NCBI GenBank assembly: GCA_000310025.1
Contig: FN648370.1
Span: 23,903-87,902 of the forward strand
Length of the DNA: 64,000 nt
Direction of reading: 5' to 3'
DNA from: Ectocarpus siliculosus
Lineage: Eukaryota; Sar; Phaeophyceae; Ectocarpales; Ectocarpaceae
A program made the translations under genes and the position numbers. The notes under the pieces were generated by a model, which was not told the DNA's origin, did not search any database, and was given only the letters and a program-made list of their open reading frames with translations. This document shows positions 51,101 through 63,542 of this stretch, in pieces; the first letter of the stretch is position 1, and every line of letters starts with the position of its first letter.

Positions 51101-53623
51101 CCAAAAACCAAAGAAACGCACGTGTACATATGCATTCTTGAAGTCTCTGCTGACGCCACGCCACAATGATAAGTGATTGCTGGTTTATCTCGGACTCTTA
51201 TCTATCTATCTGTGTAGAGATGATTCGTTGTGATCTTGTACGAAAGAAGAAACACCAAACAAACAACAAATAGATAAATAATATGCAGTTTGAATTCATT
51301 CATTCCTCGACAGGTGAGAATACCCTTGCTCCAGGAATGCAATGCCTATTTGCTTGTTCGGTGTTTTTTCTTTCGTACAAGATTGACGACGACAACAGTG
51401 GTGAACTCGACTAAAAAAAAGGCAAGTCGTAAATACTCATTCGTCGTTCTTGTACTACAGCAAAAACAACAAACAAACAAATAGTCTAAGTCTACAAGGC
51501 ATTGAAGTACTGGCCAGTGTAAGTAAGTCGCGATCTTGCCTTCTTCCTCGTCGTGCTCACCGTTGTCGTTGATCTCATTCTTCATGTCCAAAATGCTGCC
51601 GGCCTTCATCTCCTCCGGTTCGTCGGCCGCCTTGTCAACCACGTTGTCCACCCCGGCCTCGATGTCCCTTGCTTGGTCAACGCCTCCGTGTCCACTAGCG
51701 GCAGTGGGGTTGACTGTGGCCGACATAGGGGGTGGTGAAGTGGCGCCGGTAGCAACCGAGCGAGACACTCCAATGCCAGAAGCGGAGGCAGAAGCAGAAG
51801 CGGAGGCCGCCGCAAAAGCAGCGGCAGCCGCACAAGCAGATGCGGACATCGAACGGGGGACAGACGTGGCACCGGGAGAGGAGGTTGAGTAGAAAGTGCT
51901 CGTCGCGGCAGGGTCTTCCTCGGCCATGGACTGGAAAACCGACGACACTACCCTCGACGGCCTCATGGTGTGCCCGGCCTCATCGTACTCCGCCACGCTT
52001 TCCCAAGTAGGAAGAGTATCTTCATTAACCGGACGAGTGGCACCACAGGAGCGTAGGGCCCACGAAATCCACTGCGAGCACGATTTGGTCGATCAAGGCA
52101 CACGGATTTGCACAAACAAATGGCACAAAACAAGTGTTACCGACAGTATCGCTTATGCATTGGCTCCGCAACATGCGGAGAAACTACGCATTCAAGCTGC
52201 ATGCCGTTTTGGGAAAGCGTCGAAGTCGAACTTGTGTTTGCCAATCAGTCATTCCACGCATGCCTCGGTACCCCTTGTTGTCTACTTTTTGCGGGTCGGA
52301 GGTAGTTCGCATGCAGTCAAAGTGCGCATTAAATCCTACCGAGCATACGTATACACGAAACAGTCATTTCTCAGATGTCCAGGTGGTTGAGTTCCAGACT
52401 ACCAAGTACAATTTCATAGCTTTTGTCTTACCTGTCCCAGAGGATTGGCGGGCGCGACGTCCATGTAGTCGTTCTTCGTGACCTTCCTTGACGTGCGGTT
52501 GCTGTGACGTATTGGCACAGAAAAGAAAGACGGCGCGCCATACAGTAGCAGTACGAGAGAAAACAACCACCACGTGTTAGGCGAGGGCAGCATCTCAGTA
52601 CCGTATGACATTGTTCACAGTGGGCTGTTCAACCTCGGAGTAAGTGCGGAGTGTATGGACGTGAGTCCGATGCATGTTGTTGCGACCCTTCAAGAGTGGC
52701 CATTCTATCGTCTCTGTGCGGAAGTGCACCACAACATGCAACAGCAGCAGTAGTGCAAACGATCGACGCCCAACCAGACGGCCACAGCGTCAATCAGTTG
52801 TTACATGCTTTTCCTCCGACACTGGATCATCATCTCAACGTCATATGAGATGTTTACATGGATGGACGAATCCTCGACTCTGTGCCCGACCTTGGACTAT
52901 CGCTGTATTGGTGTCTTCGGCACTTCGGCGGGACTTGGGGTCCATTTGTCCACAGCGCCCGAAAAGCCCAAAAATATGGTATGTCGACCCCACAAAAGGA
53001 TGGACGTATTTGTAAGTTTGTTTGTGGTTCCCCCGTGGTAAAAGCGACAAACAAGCCGACGCTCAGGAAACACGGCCTACACCGGACGATCTCCATATCG
53101 TAAAGTCATGTGAAAAACATGTATGCACCCAATTATCAAACTCCGAAAACCAACCAAAGCAAACGAAACACTAGCTGAATCCGGCCGTACAAATGGCGAA
53201 GAATGTGCTTGAAGGCACACGGCAAGAAAGGCATGCTATCCAGGTAAAGTTTTGTCTGTTCTAGTTCTGACCGGGCGAAACTTGTGACATGTGCATGGGA
53301 AACCGAGTAATAAGTAGTGCTGTACAAAAGCGCCAAACAGCCATCGTACCTCCGGCAACGCGAATGAGTGCATCCAAATGGCTGCGGAAGCTACCGACGG
53401 ACGTATCAGCGTGGTTCTGACAAACAACACGGGCGTTGTCATGTGTGCGTATTTATTTGTACAATTTTCAACGATTTTTCAATGTGCCCTCTCCCATAAC
53501 AAGACTTGAACTTTACCTGCGGCAGCACCAGCCGTATTTCGAGCGAATGCGCGATAAACACCCCCTTGCCCTCCGAGAGCACCGGCTGGGTGGTGCCGTG
53601 TCAAACATCGACATCATGTTCAT
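45105..53623 (-). CDS. Serine/threonine protein kinase, right copy
   Basis: Exons (minus strand, 5' to 3'): 53517-53623, 52432-52492, 51561-52071, 50078-50248, 49496-49581, 48898-48992, 48441-48492, 47717-47843, 47115-47200, 46843-46952, 46406-46586, 45685-45854, 45105-45378. Exon lengths equal those of the left copy, and the kinase motifs (IGGGTF, VAIK, HRDLKPAN, DFG, YLSPEQV, DMWAAG, HPWL) are intact. In the PYLSPEQV exon it reads NKLPYG and VVVFELL where the left copy has NRSPYG and VVVSELL; its Phe is the more usual kinase residue. The acceptor of exon 2 is changed from GCAG to GCAC at the expected border. The next AG, six bases on, would keep frame and drop two residues. The GC donor after exon 5 is conserved. 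Whether both copies are expressed cannot be read from the sequence. Confidence 0.85.
45982..46079. repeat. 49-base tandem duplication, right arm only
   Basis: CAGCCGAGGTCTGGCAGACG and following bases occur twice, at 45982 and 46031; the left arm has one copy. It is intronic in the right kinase gene. Confidence 0.85.
51233..51383. mobile_element. Small TIR DNA element (MITE-like), right-arm copy
   Basis: Same terminal inverted repeats as 35189-35664 (ATCTTGTACGAAAGAA...), now with two mismatches over 30 bases, around only about 90 internal bases. Together the arms show one element in a long and a short form at the same site. Confidence 0.78.
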
Positions 53624-53817
53624 ACTGGAGCTGAACAACAGCGAGAGATCGCGTGCAGAGGACGACGAAACGTAGGGAAAATGCGGGGTGGTGAGCGAGT
53701 GGGAGTGAAAAACCCACAGGGAAGCCGCCACGAACAATCCCCAGTTAGTTTCTCGCTCGCTCTTTTCTCTGCCGCACAGGTGTGGGCTAAAGCAGCCTGG
53801 ACGCCATGGTGTGGGCA

Positions 53818-54425
53818 CCCTCGGTACAGCAGAAACGCAGTAGCAGCAGCAGCACGGCGTTACCAATTGAACCCAAAATCATTCTCTCATAGCCCAACTC
53901 CCGACAATTCGGGGTGCCGTTCCTAAAACACACGGCCCCTTTCGCCCGGTGACAACGCGCAGCCAGGACCACAGCGTGAGAAGCTGCTTCTTTCACTTCT
54001 CCCCACAACAGCTATTATTGAAGCTACAGCAGTGCCCACTAGTTGTGTACCAACAACAACGTTCATGGTACTTACACACTGCTGACAATACAGCGGGTTT
54101 GCGTAGGAAAAACGACACCAGCCCTCGGTACAGCAGAAACGCAGTAGCAGCAGCAGCACGGCGTTACCAATTGAACCCAAAATCATTCTCTCATAGCCCA
54201 ACTCCCGACAATTCGGGGTGCCGTTCCTAAAACACACGGCCCCTTTCGCCCGGTGACAACGCGCAGCCAGGACCACAGCGTGAGAAGCTGCTTCTTTCAC
54301 TTCTCCCCACAACAGCTATTATTGAAGCTACAGCAGTGCCCACTAGTTGTGTACCAACAACAACGTTCATGGTACTTACACACTGCTGACAATACAGCGG
54401 GTTTGCGTAGGAAAAACGACACCAG
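53818..54425. repeat. 304-base tandem duplication, right arm only
   Basis: Units 53818-54121 and 54122-54425 look identical. They lie upstream of the right kinase start codon. The left arm has a single diverged counterpart near 32.4-32.75 kb. Confidence 0.9.
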
Positions 54426-54451
54426 CATACATCCTAAAATTGGCAACCTAC

Positions 54452-54474
54452 TGTAGACTAGACTAGTCTACAGT
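54452..54474. repeat. Perfect palindrome CTGTAGACTAG/CTAGTCTACAG
   Basis: A short inverted repeat, CTGTAGACTAGACTAGTCTACAG, just after the 304-base duplication. It is not present at the matching place in the left arm. Confidence 0.7.
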
Positions 54475-55569
54475 TCATACACACAGCAGTCAGTGTTTGA
54501 TTTCACGGAGTGAGACACATCTATACCTGTCCTATTGCTGATAGTGGCTCGAGTCTAGCTTTGTGCTGACTTTGCCTGCTATATACTACTGTAGAAGCGA
54601 CCGATTTCGATTGACTCGTCCCAAATCGGTGCCCACGATAGGCTCGAACAAACACGTCAGATATGTGTGCACTGTCGTTTCACAGCGAACATGAGGGGGA
54701 ACCAAAGCGTCCGCTGGCGACGCTTTCACTCCCCGGAAATATTTCATCAGTAATGTTTGCCCTCCGCTGTGCACCGATTCGATAAGCCGAACACTGTGTG
54801 TTGAGCATGGAACACGCATCGCCGAGGGTTCCACGTGTGCCAGCGGTGGCAGGGGGCTAGAGGCGGGGGTAGCTCTACACATCCATGCCATGTCATGCAC
54901 GGGATCCAGCGGCAGTCCGAGGGGGCGACGGTTCAGCTCGGCGAAAAAGACAAGGCATGCAGAGGGAGTTGGACAGGCGCACAACGAGGGAATCAAAGCA
55001 GCGAGCACCGAAAGCAAGCACCATGTCAACATCCCTTGTCTCCCCTCGGTGTACCCTCCATTCACACCTCGCGATCCCGGAGAGTTAAGCGGGTGTGCCC
55101 TCCGGCGCTAGCTGCAGGCTAGATCTCAGCTCACCCGTCTGCAAAAAATCTGCTGGCGTGAAGATTTCACCCCACTCACCCGAACCACGCGAGTGACTCC
55201 TCTTCACTTCTCTGCTAGCTCTCTGGCCCAGCTTTGTCGCCGGTTCCTCTCCCCTCGCTGTGATGGCGCGCTGTTGAGCCACGCCAAGGAAGTTGCAAGG
55301 GATGAGGTATGAGTGAGAGGCAGAGAGGAGCGGAGAGGAGGGGGGCCCGTCGATACATTTTTGTTGAGAAAATGCGGCTCGATTTTTCAAATTTTCAACA
55401 CCGTGGGTTTGCCTCACTGGGAGGGGATGTTTCATAGTGACCCCGGGTTCTGTATTGTATTGCGGTTGGAAGCGCCTTGCTTGTGGCAACGGCTATTGTG
55501 TCTGTAGAGGAGGCTGGCTTGTGTAGGTATCTGATCTGACGGCACTGCTACTGTACCTCAACAGGGATA

Positions 55570-55852
55570 TGGACAGTACACGTAGGAGACGGCTGTATGT
55601 GACCCTCGTCTTATTTGAGTGGGCGCATATTTGCACACGTTCTCGCCACCTCTGTAATGTTCATGACACGATCCACAGTGTCATACGGGCACCCGTTGTT
55701 ATTTATTTTTCAAGCACGGCGATGGTGGAGTCATCTGCTGGACTGAGAATGATCAGTTCGCCTCTCTTCTGTTCTCACCCGTAGACTGAACAAGACCTCC
55801 TTGAACACCTTCCACGTGGCGATCTCGAGACACACAGCACGTGTACATCCGG
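55570..55852. other. Flank of the palindrome
   Basis: Unique sequence right of the inverted duplication. Nothing supportable was found in it. Confidence 0.3.
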
Positions 55853-56645
55853 TCAAAGGATGTCCCTCTTGAACTGTTGATGTTCGAGCAAGTGGTTGAA
55901 CAGACGACATATTCGATGTTTGTGTCTCTCCTCAGTCGTGATCTGCACCACTGCTGTACAGCAGGAGGTTTGGGTAAACCTTCGGTGGTGTTGGGAGCGG
56001 ATTGCTACAGTTGGTATGCAGCAGCGAGAAGAGCACCCTTGGACAAATGAGAGCAAGTTGCACGCCCGACCGGTGACGGTAGAGTCCAGGTTGTCGCCTC
56101 CCTCCCCGCATGTCACAACGAGCTCGGGCTCCTGGTAGAAACAAAGGAGACCATTAGTTGGAGAGGCTTGCTCCAAATGTTCCAAAACGACTCCAATCAG
56201 ACTCATGATGACTTGCGCTTCTTTCTCGCTCAAGCATGTGAGATTCTGCCTCTTGGCGCAATGGAAAAGAGCTGCTGTCGTCGACTCTTCACGTCCGTCT
56301 GACAGCTCACTCACACACACGCCAGAGAGAACAGAGAACGCGCCATGCACACCTGCAGCAGTGCAGTCAACTTTTGGGAACGTTACGTTACCTCTGACCT
56401 GCCAACAGCTGTAGGCCGAGACACCTGACTGAGGAGATGCGAACAAATGTTTTACTATACTGCGCACCACATGCGAGTGTTCCTTCTCCTTCAATCAACT
56501 TCCACAAAACTTGAAATTCTTCAACGTTCCAGCACACCACGCTCTCGTCCCCCCTCCCCCGGCTTTCGTGTATACTGTACAACCAGTCGAGGCACACAGC
56601 GAAGTCCTGACCCCAAAATTGTGCGAAAAAACATCGCTTCAACAC
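55853..56645 (-). CDS. Possible exons of an unassigned minus-strand gene
   Basis: Two overlapping stretches look coding. One, about 56425-56606, follows an acceptor (TTGGGGTCAG) and encodes DFAVCLDWLYSIHESRGRG, then ESVVCWNVEEFQVLWKLIEG; a donor TCAG|GTGTCT closes it. The other, within 55853-56390, is open for about 180 codons and includes LSEKEAQVIMSLIGVVLEHL and EPELVVTCGEGGDNLDSTV. Introns between them would be very short, so the joining is uncertain. No family recognised. It lies downstream of the alanyl-tRNA synthetase stop, on the same strand. Confidence 0.3.
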
Positions 56646-57297
56646 CTACAATAACTACCAAGAGTAAAGGATAAACGCATGAGCGCACAAGAAAATAAAA
56701 CAGTTGTGTGACACGCCAGTGCACAACTTTCACAGGTAGGTGCGTCACTGCTCACGAAAAGCCATAGTAGAACGATTGAACGTTTGACTACCCACGCTGC
56801 CGGACCTGTACCTGCGAAAAGGACAAGCAACCCGATCAGCTTGGCCCCCTACAGAGCGCTTGTGGCTTTGGGCCATCTCAGCTGGGACACCATAAGCTTG
56901 CACTACGGGTCCCCTGATGGCATGCGGTCACTATTGCCTCCTTATGACCCAAACAAGTTTGCTCCTGAAACAAACCCGAGTCTGGCAACAGCCAAGCTTT
57001 TGCCACCTTCAACCAGCACTCCCTCCGTTCAAAAAGGCCTGTCCCTCTTACCCCCCCCCGGCCCCTTTTTTCTTTCCCTGATTTCGTTTTGTGATTCTCC
57101 ATCCACTCCTTGGCCATCCTCCCTCTGTTGTGTTTGCTTTCACACAAATCTTGCTTCCTTTCGTCTTGATCGGTCGATTTTTCGCATGTCGTGCCATGCG
57201 CTTGTGTTATTTCTTCACACCAATATTTCTTCCTTTCGTCTTAGTCGATTGTGAAAGACAATAATTGGTGCTACGCCGTGCGAACCAACCCGGGTTA
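56646..57297. other. 3' flank of the alanyl-tRNA synthetase gene
   Basis: It holds the 3' UTR of the synthetase and probably the promoter or 5' end of any gene at 55.9-56.6 kb. A pyrimidine-rich stretch with two similar CTTCCTTTCGTCTT blocks lies at about 57147-57243. No exon is supported. Confidence 0.35.
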
Positions 57298-60200
57298 TCA
57301 AACCGGGCCACGGGCAACCTCCATCGCCTTGTCAATTGTGTCAACGCCCTGACTGATGCCCTGCGCGCGGTCCCCCTTGCCTCCGCCCTTTCCCCCCCTG
57401 CCGGACGCATCAAGCGCACACTGAAGCCGAGATGACATGCATGCGCGACAAGGACAGCCGGAAGGGCAGCGTGGAGGGCGGGGGCATGAACACACGCGCA
57501 TACAAATGCTCACAAGTGTTCAAACAAGGAAACTAAAACGATCTTGCCAGAGAGCTGATTCGTCGTTTCAGTGCTGATACCGCATTTTGGGAGACACCAT
57601 ACCGCTGGGGCAGCTTGTAGAGCAACCGTAACACTTCCAAACGACACAAAGAACAGCAGCCTCGTGGTGCATGTGGAGCGCGTACCACACTTCCAAGTGT
57701 AACCTTCGGGTAAATCTTCGGACCAGGCTGTCTAGACAAAGAACGAACGCCCAACCGAAACATAGCCTTGAGTCTGTACGCGAGCATGGGAGTCTTCCTG
57801 ACCCCTCTATCGCAACCTAAGTGCCAGTGAATTATCATCACACCTGCACCCATTTGTTGGTGTCCTTCTTCGCAGCCTTAGAGTTGGGGATGAGGCCGCA
57901 GCACAGATACCGGTCAGCCTCTTCGTCCGCGGTGAAGAGCATCATGGACGTCTGGTTAACAGGAGGATAGCCATGCCAGGACGTGGGAGAAGGACGAAAA
58001 TTGAGGTTTGTAGTTGATACATGGTGGTCACAGGATGCCCAACATCGATTCAAGCGTTGTGGGGTACACTTGTACCGCGGTGTGCCCGGGACGGGTAGGC
58101 GCACAGACCTGTGTACCTGTAACATGTAACCGGCTTACCTTGCGAGAGAGTATACCCCTCAAGATATTGTATCGGCTCGCAAATGACCAATCCTGATTCA
58201 CATGAAAACTTCGCGCGTCGGTGTGTATGTATGTAGAGTGGCGCAACAGCAGTAGTACACATAACATAGTGCAACATGGTAGCACTTTGGCGCACGTGCT
58301 CACCAGTTCAGGACATGCCTTGGACACCTCGGCGAGGATCTTTACGGCGGACTTCGCATCGCACCCGAAGTCCGCGCGGAAAACCAGCTGTACGTACAAA
58401 CGCGAGAGGGTAGCGAGGAGTGGTTCTGTTACTATGACGTTCCACGGTCTGTGGCGAAGTGGTGGGCTCCTCGACAACATCGTGCGTAGGGACATCCGGT
58501 TCCCTCGACCCAATCGGACTCGTGCTCGGCGCAGTGGCACGCCAATACATGGTTCAACATAAGACTCTGGAACGAACACTGCAATGATTCGCTAATGCTG
58601 GCGCACACTCTAGCGTCCTGTGTTGACAACCTCGCAAAATAATCAAGACAGCAAGACTAGTCCGAAATCCAGACAAAAAGACTTGCCCAGAGCGAATAGC
58701 AGACTTGCTAGAGACCTGGCACCGACACAAATAGCCTGCCTCTTAAGCATGGGGCAAATACGCTGGAGCAGTGACACCATACTTCTCGGAGCTGCATATC
58801 TCTAGATAGCTTTCAATACCCTCGCGAGTCTGACGTCGCTCCTGCTACCGTTTGTTGTCCAAAGTGTTCAGATTTTAACACGAAATATTTCCAACTTTAG
58901 TACCTGGGTCCCACCAGCCTCCTTGGTCTTCTCGGCTTCCGCCTTGCCCACAGTGACCGCCTGTCCCACACGCTCCTCCATCACCTTCTTCTTCAGTGCC
59001 TTAGCCTAGAATTTGAAGCCATCACAGGTACGACGTCGAAATGCTGTGAGCAAACGCGCTATACGCCAAGCACAGTTGAGAAAACAGGTTCGGGTTCCAT
59101 GCATGCACCGTAACAAGTTTCCAGCTTCGGTGCGAGGCTCTCCTTGAGATTGTCCGAAAAAAACGCCCGCCGGCACCAGTGTATCCCCAACATACAATAC
59201 CACCACACTAACATCTCACAGTGCACTATTAATAGGGTTCTGCACACTGCATATTGTAGAGAATTGCAGGTCGTTCGCGTGTCCTCACAACACCTTCTAC
59301 ACACACAACGGCCGGCCGACAGCCAGTACTGAGGGATAAAAGCTACGACGGCAATGCCACGCCCATGGTGGCCCTACATGGATCACTCGTGCGCGAAGTA
59401 GTACAGAAATAAATTAAAGTACCTTTTGGACGAGGGTCGCCAGACGAGCGCGTAGTTTGTTCTTCGTCTTGACCGAGATAACTGCACCGTCAAGCTCCGC
59501 ACCCAGGCGTCGGACCTGAGAACGTCGTGGTATCGTGGTATCGTTGTATCAACGCACCAAGACTAAAAGCCGCCGCAACGCTTTCGTGTTTTGTACGAAG
59601 TTGATTCATAACACGGAAGTGGTCCGCCACAACAACGTCTTAGGGTCACCCGGCTCGTGATGATTGTATGTCCATTGCGTGCAATCGATGTGAGATACTA
59701 TAATAGCGGGCGATAGACACGATCAAGGGATAGAGCGGTCTTCCCAATATTGCATGAATATCGCGGAGGACAGCTACCCTCTACCCTGAGAGAAGACGAA
59801 CGGATAGCAAGTCTCGTGTCCCCACGGGCGCGACGGCAAACACAAGCTTTGAAGTATTGAGGTACTTACCGTAGTGTCGAGAGAGATATCTTCGATCCCG
59901 TCGGCCACGTCGAGCTGCTGTTCGAACGCCTTGGCCCTCTCAACAGCAGCAAGGGCCAGCCCGCGGGTCACTGCGACAATGCGCCGCACGCCCTTGGCGA
60001 TGCCCGCCTGTGCATTGCAATACCATAGAGCATCATGTTCCATCAGTCCGTGCATACGTCCCACCAACAACAGCATGGCCCTACATCACCGGATATCAAC
60101 TGCATGCACCTGACCGGTGGCCAGACGGCAAATCGTCACCCGTTGAACTTGATGCACGGCATCAAGTTAGAAGGATTCTGGCCGTCTGGTTGGGTGAAGT

Positions 60201-63200
60201 ACATATCCTCCGTGAGTTCTCTCCACGCATGTACTATTAATACTTGGCTTCATGGTCTTGTCTCGTGATCGTGATTCTCGACCATGGACACACAGCCTTC
60301 ATAGCGCACTCGTTGAAGCACAGGTATATCCATGTAAACTTGGCATGAACATCCTATGATTCCCGCTTTTTTTTTTTCTGTCGTCCCATATATTCTCGGC
60401 ACGTCTACACCTCTCAGTACACTCCATATTTGACGCACCAGCGGCATCGACGTGCCAGTTACGGATAAAGCCATCTCTGCACGTACAGGAACACGCCACA
60501 ACACGGCCATGCCCGGTACTGCTCTATCACCTCCTCTAGGATGACGAACGTCTCCGCCTCCTGGGTGTTGCTCAGGTGGGTTCCGCCGCAGAACTCCACC
60601 GAAACGTCAGACCAGGCCGAGTTCTCGGGGTCCTCAAGCATTGCCGGGACCTGTTGCAATTATAAACACCAATCAAATGAACCTCCAGCACGGTGTGCGA
60701 TACCATGCCACACCGAAATACATAAAACAGGACGTGATACATGGCATACATATTTCCTCCGAACCAGGCAGGTCTGACAAACCGACAAACTCTGCTATTC
60801 TAGCAGTTGTGACTTCAAGCCGACCTCCAGCCCTCGTTTCGCCGAGTCACAACGATATCGATATGGTACTCACTCATCCGTTCAACCACAAGTGCGCACG
60901 CTCAGTCACTCAAGTGTCAGCCGTTAAATTTCAATAGCATCCGAACTCGTTAAGATGGAGCTCTCGAGCTAATACCGGACTTCAGTTACACGCAGCTAAT
61001 CTGCACCTGCGAGGAAGAGCTTCGAGGCAAAACACATGTGCATGCGATAGGACGCCTGAGGTATACATGCTCCGCAGTGTTCGCGCACTTACATCCTGGC
61101 CGATGCTGAGCACTCTCACTGGGTCAGGATACCTCTCGCCAAACACGCCGCGGAGGCTCTGGATGCGCTGTGCCTGATGACGGTCGGCGAATGAATGGTG
61201 TTATTGCAGTGGTGACGAAAGCCACAAGCAAGCGACCATCAACGTGCACACCAGCCGTCCGGACAAAGTAACTGTCACGGTAGCTGCAAACGAAATAGAG
61301 CAACATGTTATCACTGGTCAGACTATCAGATATAGACAAACCAGTGTTGCACTCGGGTTAATCAATCCGTGGTGACCTCACTCTTGGTCTTGTTACGTCA
61401 TATGCATACCACAGAATAACTCCGACCACCACTATTGAAGAACGGCAACGGTAGTTGAGGCTGCTGCTCTTCTGAACAACAAGATGCCGCTGACGGCAGC
61501 CAAGAAATGAGAAGGTAAGTGAATCCACGATCAAGAACCAAGAACCAACGCTCTACGCTTTACCTGTTCGAGGGGCGCGACGAACGCGTAGACCGGCAAG
61601 TTTTTGTTGATCTTGTCGTTCACCAAGTCCTCCACATCGGCTACCTGGTGACATCAAATTGCCGTCAACACCGCATCGAAAACAACAAGGCAACAAGCGG
61701 TCGTTAGGCCATCACGCAACAACCAATCCTGATCGTACCTTATTGTAGTAACACAAGAGCCAACAGCTGGAGCCAGCAGCATCATCTCCCACAGATGCAA
61801 TGTAAAACCGCACTACCGCACCATGAACGGCACCAGCACTTTGGTATTCCCTATTTCCTCAAAACGAAGCTTTCCGGGAACACCCAGGGCGAAGATCTCA
61901 CCCATAGCCGGCAGCAACTCCAACATCACCAACCACAGGAAACGATGGGAACTTGACAAAGAACAATAATCGTTGCGACACTGACACGAAAGGACCGTCA
62001 GCCGCGTATGTGTACGTACCTAGAGGGGAATGGCAGCTAGTTGCACCGCTGAATTGCAATGGAAGACTGTATACAGATTTGTTATTTTTTGCTTTGTGGT
62101 TCGTTCGCTGGGCTCTTCGAGCACAAAAACTCAGCTGTGTGAGCTGTTCGAGCTTGAGAAAAGTCACTGATGGCCGCTGGCAGCTGATTCACACCAACTG
62201 CTTCATCTTAATCTTGCATGACGCCATCATGACACTACTACTACACTCTGATGAGCCCGCTGCGGAGGCGCGCCTCGTAATGATGATAGAAATGAACCCA
62301 CCTGTTCAGCCGTGAGAGATCCTGACCACGAGAAGTCGAATCGAAGTTTCTCATCGTCGAGGAAAGAGCCCTTCTGGTCGCACATGCCATCAGAAGGATC
62401 CAACACCTTCACGAAAACAAAGAGAGAGCGAACGCGAGAGAGAGACAGAGAGAGAGGGGGGGGGGGGGGGGGGGGGGGGGGCGGTGTTTTTTTTTTCCCT
62501 CCCTTTTTTTCTTTTTTGGGCCTCGCGCCCCCCGCGTTGTCCCCCTTTTTGGGTTTTTTTGCCCGTGGGGGTTGGTGCCTGTGTTTTTTTGGGGTTCCTG
62601 TTTTTTTCTGCTTTTTTCCCCCGTTCCGGGGGGGGGGGGGGGCGTTTTTTTTCCCCCGGGGTTGGTGGGGGCCCCCTTTTTTCGTGTCTTTTTTTGTTGC
62701 CTCCTTTTTTTTTGTTTTTGGGTGGTTTTTTTCCCTCTCNNNNNNNNNNNNNNNNNNNNNNNNNNNNNNNNNNNNNNNNNNNNNNNNNNNNNNNNNNNNN
62801 NNNNNNNNNNNNNNNNNNNNNNNNNNNNNNNNNNNNNNNGGGGGGGGGGGGGGGGGGGGCGACGTGACATTTCGTCTCCAACAACATCTTACACTGATTG
62901 GCACAAACGACAACAGCGCTGCACACCACTTGTGGATATTGAGCACAGAAGGACTGGTGCCTGAAAAATCAACGGCGTCAAAAGTTGTCGACGCTTCTCA
63001 CCACGGAGCGAGAGCGAGAGCGAGCGCTTTGAATCGCCAGAGGTTGGTGGAGGCCGCAGTTAGTCGTGTACTTCATGTAGAGCTACAGAAAGTAGTGATA
63101 GTGAGTGCATGTCGTCCCTACGTCAAGCAGCAGTCAAATGACCCCACCACAAGACTGTGCACGTGTACGTAAAATATCTGCCGAGCATCAATCGACAGGA

Positions 63201-63542
63201 AAGACTCCACAGCAAGCAGTAGGAAAGTGGAGAATGCAGTGTGACAAATGAACGATGCAGAGCGTACGTAGATAGCATACGCGGTACAATCGTCAGTGCA
63301 AAAGATGGAGCCATGGTCGTCAAATCTCTCAAAACGGCCTGCTGGTATGTATACGGATTTAATACTTTTGGGTTGGATGTACCGCGACAGCCGGCTGTAC
63401 CGTTCTTTCAGACTCTACCTACCTTTCTGAGGGCGAAGTTGAGGACGTGCGTCATGGTGTGGTTCGGAGCCACATTGGCCCGCCTCTCGTAGTCTACCTT
63501 GCACACCACGTCGCTCCCCACTGACAGTGTGCCGGCCTTGAC
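57298..63542 (-). CDS. alaS: Alanyl-tRNA synthetase, C-terminal part
   Basis: Exons (minus strand, 5' to 3'): 63423-63542, 62302-62406, 61564-61644, 61093-61173, 60531-60650, 59870-60007, 59423-59515, 58904-59005, 58304-58387, 57844-57951, 57298-57420. Together they give 384 residues and a stop. The enzyme charges tRNA-Ala; this part holds the editing domain, which removes wrongly attached Ser or Gly, and the C-terminal domain. Diagnostic motifs: [14 protein letters not shown] (HxxxH), [25 protein letters not shown]...[41 protein letters not shown] (CxxxH) and [17 protein letters not shown] helical linker ([20 protein letters not shown]) and a [15 protein letters not shown] tail follow. Family length is about 900-970 residues, so the catalytic half lies beyond the right edge. 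Every intron seen is phase 0. The acceptor of exon 62302-62406 is the least certain border. Confidence 0.95.
62430..62739. other. GA/G-run and low-quality read tail next to gap 2
   Basis: A GAGA microsatellite leads into a G run (62457-62480) and then almost adenine-free, homopolymer-rich sequence up to the gap. It looks like a failed read end rather than genomic sequence. It lies in an intron of the synthetase gene. Confidence 0.7.
62740..62839. other. Assembly gap 2 (100 N)
   Basis: Exactly 100 N with G runs on both sides, in the intron between synthetase exons 63423-63542 and 62302-62406. Confidence 0.95.

Larger units (their letters stand above)
45098..55569. repeat. Right arm of a large inverted duplication
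   Basis: The reverse complement of 31340-42431, with the same exon order and near-identical kinase exons. Arm-specific features: a shorter TIR element (51233-51383), a 304-base tandem duplication (53818-54425), a 49-base tandem duplication (45982-46079) and many single-base changes in introns. Confidence 0.93.

Noticed and set aside
62227-63172. Long ORFs of 179-286 codons across gap 2
   Set aside because: They are made of homopolymers and N; the real synthetase exons flank the region on the minus strand.
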